Below the pieces are notes generated by a model, which saw nothing but the letters and a program-made list of their open reading frames with translations, made no database searches and was not told the DNA's origin. From NCBI RefSeq assembly GCF_000270305.1, contig NC_015737.1, forward strand, positions 116,001 through 180,000: a stretch of 64,000 nt of DNA, written 5' to 3'. This document shows, piece after piece, positions 33,585 through 42,237 of the stretch; position 1 is the first letter of the stretch, and each line of letters starts with the position of its first letter. Source of the stretch: Clostridium sp. SY8519 (GTDB lineage: Bacteria; Bacillota; Clostridia; Lachnospirales; Lachnospiraceae). Position numbers and translations under genes: made by a program.

Positions 33585-33755
33585 TTACAGCCCCCATTTT
33601 TTAAGTATTCCTCTGGCAGTGATTTCATTTATCTCTCTATGCCTTGGAATCATTTCAACATCCTTCCCTCTGACATATTTATCATGATTACTTCCATGTT
33701 CAGCAAATTCAAACCCTGCCTTCTCAAGACGCTTGACTAAATCTCGTTGTTTCAT
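33585..33755 (-). CDS. hicA: HicA-family mRNA interferase toxin
   Basis: 56 residues with a dsRBD-like fold. 'GFEFAEHGSNHDKYVRG' contains the catalytic His of HicA and 'IPRHREI' is the following conserved segment. The ATG at 33755 has AAGGAGG upstream. First gene of the toxin-antitoxin pair, which could stabilise the prophage region. Confidence 0.9.
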   Translation of the reverse strand: MKQRDLVKRLEKAGFEFAEHGSNHDKYVRGKDVEMIPRHREINEITARGILKKWGL

Positions 33756-33765
33756 TATTCCCTCC

Positions 33766-33804
33766 TTATGCGTATACAATACGCCTTTTATGCGTATTTG
33801 TCAA
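33766..33804 (-). promoter_or_regulatory. hicAB promoter with repeated operator
   Basis: On the minus strand, TTGACA (33799-33804), a 17-base spacer and TATTGT (33776-33781). The 10-base word TTATGCGTAT occurs twice in the plus strand (33766-33775 and 33788-33797), 22 bases apart, flanking the -10. This is the layout expected for HicB binding. Confidence 0.75.
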
Positions 33805-33821
33805 GTGTATTCTCTTTATTT

Positions 33822-33858
33822 AAGCAAAAAAATAAGCCCCCGGATTGCTCCGAAGGCT
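33822..33858 (-). terminator. Terminator after the endolysin gene
   Basis: The stem AGCC..CGGA with TCCG..GGCT has a 4-base loop and is followed by a TATTTTTTT tract on the minus strand. It ends the prophage late operon. Confidence 0.78.
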
Positions 33859-33951
33859 AATTTGTGTTTATCTTGTAAAAACATTGGAAAAATCACAAGA
33901 TAAACTAAAAAAATAATGGAAGCTTATCATCTCCCATTTCACTGTATCTAC

Positions 33952-34761
33952 TTATCTTTTCGCTTTCTTCGCTTTTGCTAAACAATCCTTCCCAAACAGT
34001 CCATCAGCTTTTAACTTAACGCCTTTTTGGAATCGAGTCACAGCGTCAATCGTATTACCACCAATCACACCATCGACAGCAATATCTCTGGAATTATACC
34101 AGTTTAAGAATTTCTGCAATTTCTTCACATTATCGCCGCTATCGCCTTTTTTGAAGTACCCACGCTTCGGAAGGGTAGGGAACGAACCAGTGTAACCACT
34201 CGCTTTTATATTACTCGTTTTCGGTTTAGCAACTTTGCTACCAGTCAGATAAGCCTTGAAATGCTTCCAGTCATTATCATCATATCCACCATTACAATAC
34301 ATGTGCGGGCAATCTTTTCCAGTACGGTCAAAGTGGCGCAGTACGTGTTTGATATTCGGACATTTTGAGTTGATATACTCATGTAACCATTTTGCCGCCT
34401 TCAACTGAGCATCGGACGGAAGTTTATCAACACAATCACACAGTTCGATAGATACCGACGTAGCATTGCTTGTTGCGCCGTAGAATTTACCACCGCCAGT
34501 TGATGCACAGTTGCTGTATTTTGTGCCGCCAACCGCCCACGCAATACGGTTCAGCGGGATAGAGCAATAAATCTCGCCTTTACGGTCGATAAAGAAGTGC
34601 GCACCCGCAGATCTGGTGTTGCTATAGCGGAAGTATTTCGCTTCATTTTGTGCAGTATCACCTTTGACGCCTGTATAGTGCCAAAACTCAGTGTAAATCG
34701 AACTCAACGAACGTTTTCCACCGTAACTGATAGATTTCGCGTATAATTTATTTATCTTCAT
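33952..34761 (-). CDS. Phage endolysin: N-acetylmuramoyl-L-alanine amidase with PG-binding domain
   Basis: 269 residues. The N-terminal Amidase_2/PGRP domain (about 1-165) shows the zinc-ligand His in 'FWHYTGVKG', the central 'HVLRHFDRTGKDCPHMYC' with its His/Cys ligands, and 'AHFFIDRKGEIY'. A linker is followed by a C-terminal peptidoglycan-binding domain ('GDSGDNVKKLQKFLNWY...FQKG', about 205-265). It cuts the amide bond between muramic acid and L-Ala to release particles. It overlaps the holin gene by 14 bases. Confidence 0.92.
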   Translation of the reverse strand: MKINKLYAKSISYGGKRSLSSIYTEFWHYTGVKGDTAQNEAKYFRYSNTRSAGAHFFIDRKGEIYCSIPLNRIAWAVGGTKYSNCASTGGGKFYGATSNATSVSIELCDCVDKLPSDAQLKAAKWLHEYINSKCPNIKHVLRHFDRTGKDCPHMYCNGGYDDNDWKHFKAYLTGSKVAKPKTSNIKASGYTGSFPTLPKRGYFKKGDSGDNVKKLQKFLNWYNSRDIAVDGVIGGNTIDAVTRFQKGVKLKADGLFGKDCLAKAKKAKR

Positions 34762-35092
34762 CTACATCATCACTCCGATCTTCATCATCACGATCTACAT
34801 AAGCATAATCATCCTTCGGGTACTCATACGCCATAGACCGATTGCTGTCAGTAATACCCTTAGTCGTCGGGTCAGTAATAACACCAAGAGCGGACAGAAC
34901 TGCAACCGCAACAGTTCCAATTAAATAAGGATTCCGTACGAACTGCATAAATACGTTCGATACAGAATCCCAAGTAGTCAGGTCTTTATAAGATAACCCA
35001 AAATATGCTAATACTGGCGATGCCACGACACCAACCATCCCAATCCAAAACTGCGGACTGCGACTTCTTACTTTCCAGTTAATTTTACTCAT
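34748..35092 (-). CDS. phi LC3-family holin
   Basis: 114 residues with the family features: 'INWKVR' at the start, two membrane helices (about 14-32 and 52-72) and 'ITDPTTKGITDSNRSM' after the second helix. The C-terminal 25 residues are very acidic (Asp/Glu). It forms membrane holes for the endolysin encoded next. Confidence 0.9.
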   Translation of the reverse strand: MSKINWKVRSRSPQFWIGMVGVVASPVLAYFGLSYKDLTTWDSVSNVFMQFVRNPYLIGTVAVAVLSALGVITDPTTKGITDSNRSMAYEYPKDDYAYVDRDDEDRSDDVDEDK

Positions 35093-35104
35093 GAGAATCT
35101 CTCC

Positions 35105-35476
35105 TTATTTCTCAATCAGATACTGTTCCAGGCTTTCCTTCGCCTTCTTCAGTTCGTCGATATCATTGTTATTTAACAAGTGCGCCATGATCGCCAGCAA
35201 CGATTGCTGCACAATCCGGTTTCCTTCTTCGAGTTTATCCAGCCGGTGCTTATCCCGATCCAGGTACTGCCGGATCTCTTTTAGCGATTCATCATGTCCA
35301 TTTAACCGCCGCTCGTGTGCATCCACCCGTTCTTTCTGGGTATCTGCAGGCTTGCGGAACCATCTCACCACCTTGGCGATGATTCCAATTGCGCCGGCGC
35401 AGGAGATGATCAGGCCGGCGACGGCCAGGATTACCTGGTACACCTGCTCCGGCGTGAAAACAATTGGCTCATGCAT
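35105..35476 (-). CDS. Membrane-anchored coiled-coil protein, XhlA/holin-associated type
   Basis: 123 residues: one membrane helix (about 14-34, 'AVAGLIISCAGAIGIIA'), a basic turn, then a long heptad-rich coiled coil to the end. Its place just before the holin matches XhlA-like or spanin-like lysis accessory proteins, although the helix is at the N-terminus here. Confidence 0.65.
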   Translation of the reverse strand: MHEPIVFTPEQVYQVILAVAGLIISCAGAIGIIAKVVRWFRKPADTQKERVDAHERRLNGHDESLKEIRQYLDRDKHRLDKLEEGNRIVQQSLLAIMAHLLNNNDIDELKKAKESLEQYLIEK

Positions 35477-35512
35477 TCGTTTTATGTCCTTTCTTATAGA
35501 ATTGGTATCATG

Positions 35513-35929
35513 CTATGACTCTGCAAAATAATACCCATTGACAATTACATACTTGTCTTTTGCCACTGTCATGCAGATGCTGCCATACTGATTGACATAG
35601 CACGGCACAGTCAGCCCGTCTGCCGTCAGTGCTGTTAATGGTGTCAGGGCATTACCCCAGTTTTTACTTGCCGGTGTTGGAAATCCTGTAAAAGCAGCGG
35701 CCGCATTGAGCGCTATTGCCGCTTTACATACGATATATACATATACACACCGGCCATTTTTATAGTAGCCACCGGTATAATTCGTAGCTCTGTTCTGATA
35801 GATTGACGCAGAAGTCCAGCCGCTCAGTGCCATACTGTCAGGGATTCCACTGCCCGTTTTCGCTCGGGCAGTTTCATCCTTCAGGTTGTACGTTGTTCCG
35901 TTTACCGTAATTTTTGAAATATCTGCCAT
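35513..35929 (-). CDS. Phage tail-associated protein, C-terminal fibre-like
   Basis: 138 residues starting 'MADISKITVNGTTYNLKDETAR', a very common N-terminal tag of Firmicute phage tail proteins (first 20 residues shown in part: 'ITVNGTTYNLKDETAR'). The rest is a Gly/Tyr/Thr-rich beta domain like the distal parts of tail fibres or receptor-binding proteins. No enzyme motif. Confidence 0.65.
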   Translation of the reverse strand: MADISKITVNGTTYNLKDETARAKTGSGIPDSMALSGWTSASIYQNRATNYTGGYYKNGRCVYVYIVCKAAIALNAAAAFTGFPTPASKNWGNALTPLTALTADGLTVPCYVNQYGSICMTVAKDKYVIVNGYYFAES

Positions 35930-35931
35930 CG

Positions 35932-36333
35932 TTAAATCTCCCCTGTTGTGAATACGATCCGTTTTTCGTCTTCTACCGCATAAACGGATACTTTATTGTT
36001 CCAAAAATCAATCTGTTTCTGTGTGATGCCTGTAGCAAACGGCATATCAATCAGATAGGATGTCCCATCACCGATCTTAATGCCTGGGATCTGATTGTTC
36101 TCTTTGTCTGTCTGATAATCGCTGTAAACATAGACAACTCCTTTTTGCGCAATGGTATCCGCTGCCTGGTTCCATCCATCCGTGGTGTTATACTCAATCA
36201 CGGCATTTGTCCGTTCGATGACTTTCAATGCTTCCACAGTTCCTGAAATCCCAAAAGGAGAAGATGAGACCATTCCGGTCACCGATCTGGAAGCAGAAAC
36301 GGAACCAAGCAATACATTTGTGTCCATCTCCAT
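35932..36333 (-). CDS. Phage tail/baseplate-associated protein, unknown
   Basis: 133 residues. The centre ('VVYVYSDYQ', 'IPGIKIGDGTSYLIDMPF') matches a module seen in many Firmicute tail fibre proteins that ends in 'ITQKQIDFWNNKV'. This is known to me as a recurrent phage structural segment without assigned function. It overlaps the next gene upstream by one base, within the late operon. Confidence 0.6.
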   Translation of the reverse strand: MEMDTNVLLGSVSASRSVTGMVSSSPFGISGTVEALKVIERTNAVIEYNTTDGWNQAADTIAQKGVVYVYSDYQTDKENNQIPGIKIGDGTSYLIDMPFATGITQKQIDFWNNKVSVYAVEDEKRIVFTTGEI

Positions 36334-36671
36334 CAGTACGTCACCTCATCTGTAACTACGAATTTCCCGCTGGCAAATGTGTATACATCCCCCTCCGCAG
36401 TATCAACTCCCAGATCATAGTAATATTCCTTCACTTCTATGCCTTTCGTGTTTTCTGGTTTTATGTGCCAGATGATTTTATCCGGGTTCGAATAATCAAT
36501 ATCGGCATCAAACACCAGGTCACCGTTATTCGGTTCTGTCCGCATCTGTCCACGGACGATATGACCTGTATCCAGTGCAAATTTATTCCCGTCAGTATCT
36601 GCAATATTTACCGTAATGTATGCACTGTCACCGCGTGTGATATAAACATTTGAGCCTATAATTTTGTACAA
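36333..36671 (-). CDS. Phage structural protein, unknown
   Basis: 112 residues, beta-rich, starting 'MYKIIGSNVYITRGDSAYI' and containing 'NPDKIIWHIKPENT' and 'YYYDLGVDT'. The pattern resembles the N-terminal domain of baseplate upper or fibre-associated proteins that measure input values, but I cannot name a family. It lies in the fibre region of the late operon. Confidence 0.55.
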   Translation of the reverse strand: MYKIIGSNVYITRGDSAYITVNIADTDGNKFALDTGHIVRGQMRTEPNNGDLVFDADIDYSNPDKIIWHIKPENTKGIEVKEYYYDLGVDTAEGDVYTFASGKFVVTDEVTY

Positions 36672-36707
36672 ATAATCACCACCTAATCCGTATCTGCAGC
36701 CGTATCC

Positions 36708-36917
36708 TTATTCTGCTGTGATATTTCGCTGCAAATAGGAATTTCCAAACTCATCAATGACCATGCAGGTATCGCCGGCCAGCGTCTCTGATACACATGC
36801 AGCGGCCATCTCCGTGTGAAATGCAGACTCTGCCTGGTTTCGTGTATCGTATTTCAAAATGTTCTGTGCTGTTGTTCCATCTTTCATTTTCTGAATGGTT
36901 ACTACAAAATAATTCAT
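36708..36917 (-). CDS. Small phage protein, unknown
   Basis: 69 residues, soluble, with 'VVTIQKMKDGTTAQNILKYDTRNQAESAFH', shown here only as its key words 'DGTTAQNI' and 'NQAESAFH'. Small proteins of this type sit next to fibre genes in Clostridia prophages. Function unknown. Confidence 0.6.
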   Translation of the reverse strand: MNYFVVTIQKMKDGTTAQNILKYDTRNQAESAFHTEMAAACVSETLAGDTCMVIDEFGNSYLQRNITAE

Positions 36918-36949
36918 GCTGTTCTCCTTTGCTTATTGTATAAAAATTC

Positions 36950-37897
36950 TTATCCCCAAGATATGTATGTTACTTTGGCGTATACTGTCAGGCCGCTTCC
37001 TGATGTATAGTTGCATTTCACTTGCCCGGATGAATTGATAAAAATATATGAAAAGCTGGATGTTCCGTCTAATATCATTTGGATTTGCCGCGGCGGCCGC
37101 CACCCTTCAGGAATCGTACCAATCACACGATCATTTGTACCTGCTGAAAGCACACCGCCTGCAATGATTGCCATTACCAGATCGCCTTTTCTGTACAGTT
37201 CCATTGTTCCGGATGCACCATTTGACAATTGCACCGTTTGGGTTTCCTTCGCAGACTGCAGCCGGCCGGAAGACTGCACCGACCCATCCCAGCCAATCTT
37301 CAGTGCGTTGGAACGTGCATCATCACTCGTCCCGTTACCAATGATCACCGCACTTGTTTCGTCTGGTTCGTTAAATTTCCCCAGTACGGTCTGCGCCTGT
37401 CCGTTTGCTACAGTACTGTAATTCTGTGCATGGGAAAAAGCACCTCTCGCACTTGTTCCGCTGCCTTCCGCATGGGAATCATTTCCAGATGCGGTTGTAA
37501 GTTCTCCTTCTGCATGGGAGTAATCACCGGATGCCGTTGTCTGATCCCCTTCCGCATGAGTGCCTGTACCAGATGCTGTCGTCCGATTTCCCTCTGCATG
37601 GGAATAGTTACCAGAAGCTGTTGTAATATTCCCTTCGGCCACTGCGCTGTTCCCGCTGGCGGTTCCGTCTGTCCCGATTGTCGCGCTGTTTGCGCCTTTT
37701 TCAGTCGATGTCTTCCGATTCATGCTCAGGCTTCCGGCTCCTTCCGGTGAATCATGTTCCATCTTCTTTCCTGTTTCTGTCTGGCCTGATGTAATCGCCG
37801 CATCAATTTTATCCATATTTGCGTTGATTTTGTTGATGTCATAAAACTCATCTTCGGCCGGCTTTTCCAGGCTTAGATTTTCTGTATAGGATGCCAT
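36950..37897 (-). CDS. Tail fibre with YadA-head-type repeats
   Basis: 315 residues from the ATG at 37897 (TGATG overlap with the previous stop codon). N-terminus 'NLSLEKPAEDEFYDINKINANM' is the usual tail-attachment segment (key part 'EKPAEDEFYDI'). Residues about 75-200 hold eight or so 14-residue repeats of the form 'TTASG..SHAEG', the left-handed beta-roll of trimeric autotransporter heads. The C-terminal 90 residues are a distinct beta domain that would contact the host surface. Confidence 0.8.
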   Translation of the reverse strand: MASYTENLSLEKPAEDEFYDINKINANMDKIDAAITSGQTETGKKMEHDSPEGAGSLSMNRKTSTEKGANSATIGTDGTASGNSAVAEGNITTASGNYSHAEGNRTTASGTGTHAEGDQTTASGDYSHAEGELTTASGNDSHAEGSGTSARGAFSHAQNYSTVANGQAQTVLGKFNEPDETSAVIIGNGTSDDARSNALKIGWDGSVQSSGRLQSAKETQTVQLSNGASGTMELYRKGDLVMAIIAGGVLSAGTNDRVIGTIPEGWRPPRQIQMILDGTSSFSYIFINSSGQVKCNYTSGSGLTVYAKVTYISWG

Positions 37898-38436
37898 CAA
37901 AGTCCCCCTTTCTTCCTCAATTCATTGTGTGTATAGGCTGCCAGCTGTTTATGCGTGTATTTTTTCAGCACCGCATGACTGTTAAACATAACGATTGCTT
38001 TCCACTGGATATTACACGGCATGATATACCGCAGTTTCTTCACGACATCATGATAGGTGTTCTGCTGCTGGATCCCTAGTTTTATCGTGGCTGTATACCC
38101 ATCCACAGACAGCTGGTACTGTCCCGCGCCAAAAAGCTGTTCCAGTACATAGGAAAGGTTCTGAAACGTATACGGCCGGAAATCCATGAATTCAATACGG
38201 ATCTTGCTGCGCCGCTCTTCCAGTGTGAAAGCTGTAGCATTCGGGATCTGCAGCATACGCTCCCACCGTGCCAGGTACTCTTCCGGCATGGTGTCCACAA
38301 ACTGCCCGTCCCACATGCCGGCAATCCGTTCCCATTCCTTGTCAACTTCTCCCTGTTCACCGGAGTAGATGGCATCCATCTCCTTATATCTTCTCCAGAA
38401 CTCCGGAAGATATTCCTTCAGGTTGTCGCCCCGCAT
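37897..38436 (-). CDS. xkdU: Baseplate protein, XkdU/YmfQ family
   Basis: 179 residues: 'EYLPEFWRRYKEMDAIY' at the start, 'TLEERRSKI' and 'FGAGQYQLSVDG' in the middle, and 'IMPCNIQWKAI' near the end, the signature of the PBSX XkdU (DUF2313) family. It belongs to the wedge of the contractile-tail baseplate. Overlaps the fibre gene by one base. Confidence 0.88.
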   Translation of the reverse strand: MRGDNLKEYLPEFWRRYKEMDAIYSGEQGEVDKEWERIAGMWDGQFVDTMPEEYLARWERMLQIPNATAFTLEERRSKIRIEFMDFRPYTFQNLSYVLEQLFGAGQYQLSVDGYTATIKLGIQQQNTYHDVVKKLRYIMPCNIQWKAIVMFNSHAVLKKYTHKQLAAYTHNELRKKGGL

Positions 38437-39572
38437 CAGCTGCTCACCACCGTTCCGTTAAATGCTCCAAACACAGGGATTTCATTCATTGCGATTGTGT
38501 AATTTCCGGTTGCTCCGTTTATCGTCAAATTCCTGCAGTCCTCAATGCCGGACACCCCAAGCATGGCAAGCTCGATCCGCCCGGACCGGACGATCAGGCC
38601 GGTCACCGGAGCCGATGCCGTCACATGGTTCGGCGCGTCAATCACTTTCTGCTGAATGTCCTTACCCCATGTTTCCGCTGTTTCTTTCAGTACCTCTGAT
38701 ATGGCTGCTTTAATCTCCGGCTGAATTCCATCCAATGTATACCCGGATTTCAGCAAAACATCTGCAGCAACTGTGATTTCTTTTCCGGATACCGCTTCCA
38801 CGGTCACTTTGTGCCCGATCGGCGCCAGGCCTTTGCCAAGTCCTGTTTCATTCGGGTCCACAGCGGTCTGTACATCCTGTACCACAGATGCATCCGGAAT
38901 CCCGTAATCCGCGCCCTGAATCACACACCGCACCGTCCCGGGACCATCATAAACCGGGAACACCACACAGCCGCCGACACCGGACAGCGCAATGATTTTC
39001 TCGTGATAGTCCTGGATATTCCCGCCGAAGGCTGTCTGGGAAAAGGATTCAAAATACCGCTCACGGAAATCCTCCTCCTCTTCGTCATCCGTTCCGGAAC
39101 TGATATATCCAACTGCTGTAATGCTGGTCAAATTGTCGATATCATACATCGGTATGATGTCATCCGCTGTGTTATTGCCTTCTGTCCCTACGGTCTTGCA
39201 GGTTAATGCATACGTATTTTCTTCGGCGCTGATCTGTTCGGTAATCGTGTAATTCAGTTCCCCGATATTGAATTCTGTCCCATTCTCCAGGATACAGTCC
39301 GAAGGCTCTGCCTTTACTTTCAGGACGGCTGCCGTGCCTTCCCTTGGAAGCAGGCCGCGTTCCGCTGCCCGCCGGATCAGGTTATAGTAGCTCGCCGTAT
39401 CCGGGAAGGTCTCACTTAACAGAAGGTCCATGTCGATATACATCTGCGCATGTTCATAGGCGGTAGCCCCTACAGCGGTCTGTATAACGGATCCTTCCCG
39501 CTTATCCAGCGTGTCCGGTACATTGTCCAGGATCCGCTCCTGGATCACTTCTTCTGTATTATCCTCAAACAT
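38436..39572 (-). CDS. xkdT: Baseplate J-like protein (XkdT)
   Basis: 378 residues. 'LDKREGSVIQTAVGATAYE' at the start, 'EEDFRERYFESF' in the middle, and a C-terminal half of two alpha/beta domains identify the gp47/baseplate-J family of contractile phages. The protein forms the baseplate wedge with XkdS and XkdU. It overlaps xkdS by eight bases. Confidence 0.93.
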   Translation of the reverse strand: MFEDNTEEVIQERILDNVPDTLDKREGSVIQTAVGATAYEHAQMYIDMDLLLSETFPDTASYYNLIRRAAERGLLPREGTAAVLKVKAEPSDCILENGTEFNIGELNYTITEQISAEENTYALTCKTVGTEGNNTADDIIPMYDIDNLTSITAVGYISSGTDDEEEEDFRERYFESFSQTAFGGNIQDYHEKIIALSGVGGCVVFPVYDGPGTVRCVIQGADYGIPDASVVQDVQTAVDPNETGLGKGLAPIGHKVTVEAVSGKEITVAADVLLKSGYTLDGIQPEIKAAISEVLKETAETWGKDIQQKVIDAPNHVTASAPVTGLIVRSGRIELAMLGVSGIEDCRNLTINGATGNYTIAMNEIPVFGAFNGTVVSS

Positions 39573-39981
39573 CGATGGTCACCTCGCTTTCTACTTCTTC
39601 GCCGGTATCCGTTGTAACGGAACAGGTGATGAGCAGGCTGCTGCCGGTTGGATGAAATTCAAAGTCATCCACGCTGATCACCCGTTCATCGAAAAGCAGC
39701 GCCTCCGTGATCCGGTCTTTCAGTTCTGCGCGTGCATAATCCATTTCCTCCCCGATCAGGTCCTCTGCCGCAAGCCCGTAATCTTCCGAAAAAATCGGAT
39801 ACCGCCCTAGCTCTGTCAGGAGCATGCAGTGGATGCCCTGCGCAATGGCTTCTTTTCCATCACACATCCCGCTGATGGTTCCGGTATCCGTATTCATCCG
39901 GAAGGTTCTTGTCGCATACGATTCTTCTTCGAAATCTGTTTCGATTTCATCATTCAGTTCATAATCTGTATCCGGTAACAT
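39565..39981 (-). CDS. xkdS: Baseplate protein, XkdS (DUF2634, gp25-like)
   Basis: 138 residues from the ATG at 39981, which has AAGGTGG six bases upstream; a TTG 18 bases earlier is less likely. 'YPIFSEDYGL' is the gp25/W-like baseplate motif and 'EALLFDERVISVDDFEF' follows. It sits between the tail hub and baseplate J gene, as in PBSX. Confidence 0.9.
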   Translation of the reverse strand: MLPDTDYELNDEIETDFEEESYATRTFRMNTDTGTISGMCDGKEAIAQGIHCMLLTELGRYPIFSEDYGLAAEDLIGEEMDYARAELKDRITEALLFDERVISVDDFEFHPTGSSLLITCSVTTDTGEEVESEVTIDV

Positions 39982-39982
39982 T

Positions 39983-40270
39983 TCATTCCACCTTGTCAAT
40001 CAGCAGATACCGCTGTCCGCCTGCCTGCATCAGCATCACTACTGTATCGCCCTTCTTCAGTTCTCCGCTTTTGATCAGGATTTTTACCTGGTGCGGGATA
40101 AGCAAAAATGCTTCCGAAAGCCTCAGTTTTTCAGAAACCATTACTTTCAGTGGATCCAAAGAATCTATTGTGCCAAGGATAAGGTCTGCCGGCTTAGCCG
40201 CTTGATATGCCTGCAGCGCGATCTGTTTGATTACCTTTATGATATTTCCACTGTATTCATTAGTCGTCAT
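39983..40270 (-). CDS. xkdR: Phage protein XkdR (DUF2577)
   Basis: 95 residues with a central beta segment ('LGTIDSLDPLKV', 'GDTVVMLMQAGGQRYLLIDKV') typical of DUF2577/XkdR, a small hub-associated protein. ATG at 40270 follows a TTG; its first bases overlap the end of xkdQ. Confidence 0.85.
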   Translation of the reverse strand: MTTNEYSGNIIKVIKQIALQAYQAAKPADLILGTIDSLDPLKVMVSEKLRLSEAFLLIPHQVKILIKSGELKKGDTVVMLMQAGGQRYLLIDKVE

Positions 40271-42209
40271 CAAATGCGCCTCCTGTCAGCGTCAGGTCCA
40301 TGGTATGCAGTCCGTTCTCAAATTTATGTACTACTTTGGTCACCAGCATATAGCTGGATACCTTGATGTCCGAAAGGGTAAGCAGGACAGGGACCAGGCT
40401 TCCTGCCCGCACATGGACAGAACCAAACGCATCATTGATCGACAGATTTCTCGATACATGGTTATACATCTTTAAAAGAAGCTTGCCCTTTATCTTTGCC
40501 AGCTTTGGGCTGTCTACCTTTTCGTAATACTGCAGCACACCCCATTTCCCGATGGTGTTGGAATCTTTGCTGATGTACATATCCATCTTACCGTTGTTTT
40601 CATAGGCAAGTTTGATCTGGTTATATACACCGGAATCAATCCCGTGGTCATAGGTGTAATCCTGTGCAGTATCCGCATCAATCAATGCGCTGTTTACCTT
40701 CATTTCACTCGGTTTGGAAAGCATGAGCTTTCCACAGGCATCATACAGGGTATAAGTTTCACCGGTAACCAGCAGGGTTTCCTGCAGCGCGTTCTCAATC
40801 ACGGAAAACAGTTCCGCGTCAGACTCGGACCGTGTCACCAGACACCGCGTATTCGCAAGTTTCCCGGTTTTCAACTCAAAGTCTTTGGCAATCATCCGGA
40901 TCACCTGCGAGGCTGTTTTATTCGAATACACATACGTATCCTTGTTTTTCAGGTACCGCAGCTGGTCATAGACCGTTACCTGCACGTTTTCCTGCTCTTT
41001 GGTTTCTTTGATTGTAAAAATATACCCGTAAAAAAACTTCTGGCCATTGACTTTCAGCAGCACGCCGGATCCTTCCCGCAGTACCTTGTGCCGAATGGTG
41101 GTAAACGTCAGCTTCCCAGGGGTTCCTTTCCGCTCCCACTCCACACGCAGATCATCCTCAACGGCAACCTCATACACCGATTTCCCATACTGCACATACA
41201 GCTGCACGGCCGGCGCTTTTGCCTGGACGATCTGCTCGGATGTCATTTTGACCTTATAATCCGGAATCTTCTTTGTTGCCTCATACCGTTTCAGTACCTT
41301 CCGGATCAGCGCGATTTCCTGGTTGATCTTTGCCTTGTTATCCTGTCCGCTGGAAGTGCTGCTCCCGACGCTGTCCGTCATTGCCGAACCGATGGAATAC
41401 GTCGTTGCTTTGACCGTTGAGGCTTTTCCTTTCCGCCGTCCGAAGGAATTACATGTGGCATTATCCTTCATCAGGATGTCAAAGCGGTATCTTGTTTTCC
41501 CGGAGCTGTCCTTGAATTTATGGATGGCACCGCCCCGGTCTGTTACGGTAAAAATCTTTCCGTCATACTTTGTCCCGGTCCCGGAAACCCGGATCTTTGT
41601 CCCAAATGGGAAATTGGACGGCGCGGCAATCATCATCTTCCGGTAGTCAGCCGTCTTTCCGCTGGCCGTTTTCTGGCCGTTCTGGGAATAGGCGGTGAAT
41701 TCTGCCGGATAGGTCTCAATATTTGCGTACCGTGTGCCTACTTTGCTGGATGCAAAGGAACCGTTTAGATACGGCGCAACTACGCCATACCCACGGATAC
41801 GGGTGCTCGATGTAGAATAGCTGTTGCGCGTCACCTTATTGCCGGAGTTACCCTCAATGGTATGCACCTTTCCACCGGAACAGGACATAACGATCCCCAC
41901 ATGGTTCGCGCCTGCGTGCCGTGTCCCGCTAAAATAGATAATGTCATTCCGGCGGGGTGTATAAGATCCACGGGATGCATACCGTCCATGTTCTTTATAC
42001 CAGCTTTCGCCACGAACACAGGCGGCTTCCTTCGGTACATACCGGCCTAAGATTTTTGACCCGGATTTCTTTTGCAGCTGATAGGCGCACCAGGATACAA
42101 ACATGTGGCACCATGGCCCCTGCTGTCCGTACCAGGAGCCGAACTTTGTGTGATTCGTCCCGGATTCCCGGTAGCCTTCCTGGGTCAGTGCAATGTCTAC
42201 AAGATCCAT
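40260..42209 (-). CDS. xkdQ: XkdQ tail hub fused to CHAP and 3D cell-wall-hydrolase domains
   Basis: 649 residues. The N-terminal CHAP-type amidase or endopeptidase domain (about 1-145) has catalytic Cys in 'GPWCHMFVSWC' (C34), His in 'HAGANHVGIV' (H103) and an acidic/Asn residue in 'IEGN' (119-121). A 3D domain with 'TVTDRGGAIH' and 'DILMKDNATCNSFGRR' (about 165-265) resembles the catalytic fold of lytic transglycosylases. From about 290 on, the XkdQ/gpD hub fold follows. Fusing two wall-cutting domains to the hub gives the tail its own tip lysin for penetrating peptidoglycan. In PBSX itself XkdQ is shorter, without these domains. Confidence 0.85.
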   Translation of the reverse strand: MDLVDIALTQEGYRESGTNHTKFGSWYGQQGPWCHMFVSWCAYQLQKKSGSKILGRYVPKEAACVRGESWYKEHGRYASRGSYTPRRNDIIYFSGTRHAGANHVGIVMSCSGGKVHTIEGNSGNKVTRNSYSTSSTRIRGYGVVAPYLNGSFASSKVGTRYANIETYPAEFTAYSQNGQKTASGKTADYRKMMIAAPSNFPFGTKIRVSGTGTKYDGKIFTVTDRGGAIHKFKDSSGKTRYRFDILMKDNATCNSFGRRKGKASTVKATTYSIGSAMTDSVGSSTSSGQDNKAKINQEIALIRKVLKRYEATKKIPDYKVKMTSEQIVQAKAPAVQLYVQYGKSVYEVAVEDDLRVEWERKGTPGKLTFTTIRHKVLREGSGVLLKVNGQKFFYGYIFTIKETKEQENVQVTVYDQLRYLKNKDTYVYSNKTASQVIRMIAKDFELKTGKLANTRCLVTRSESDAELFSVIENALQETLLVTGETYTLYDACGKLMLSKPSEMKVNSALIDADTAQDYTYDHGIDSGVYNQIKLAYENNGKMDMYISKDSNTIGKWGVLQYYEKVDSPKLAKIKGKLLLKMYNHVSRNLSINDAFGSVHVRAGSLVPVLLTLSDIKVSSYMLVTKVVHKFENGLHTMDLTLTGGAFDDD

Positions 42210-42237
42210 ACGTTTCCCCCTGCTTTCTTTCCTGTTT

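Noticed and set aside
37430..37680. Regular DNA repeats that could suggest a CRISPR array or diversity-generating repeat
   Set aside because: The period is about 42 bases, in frame, coding for 14-residue YadA-type units. There are no unique spacers of constant length, no cas genes and no reverse transcriptase.
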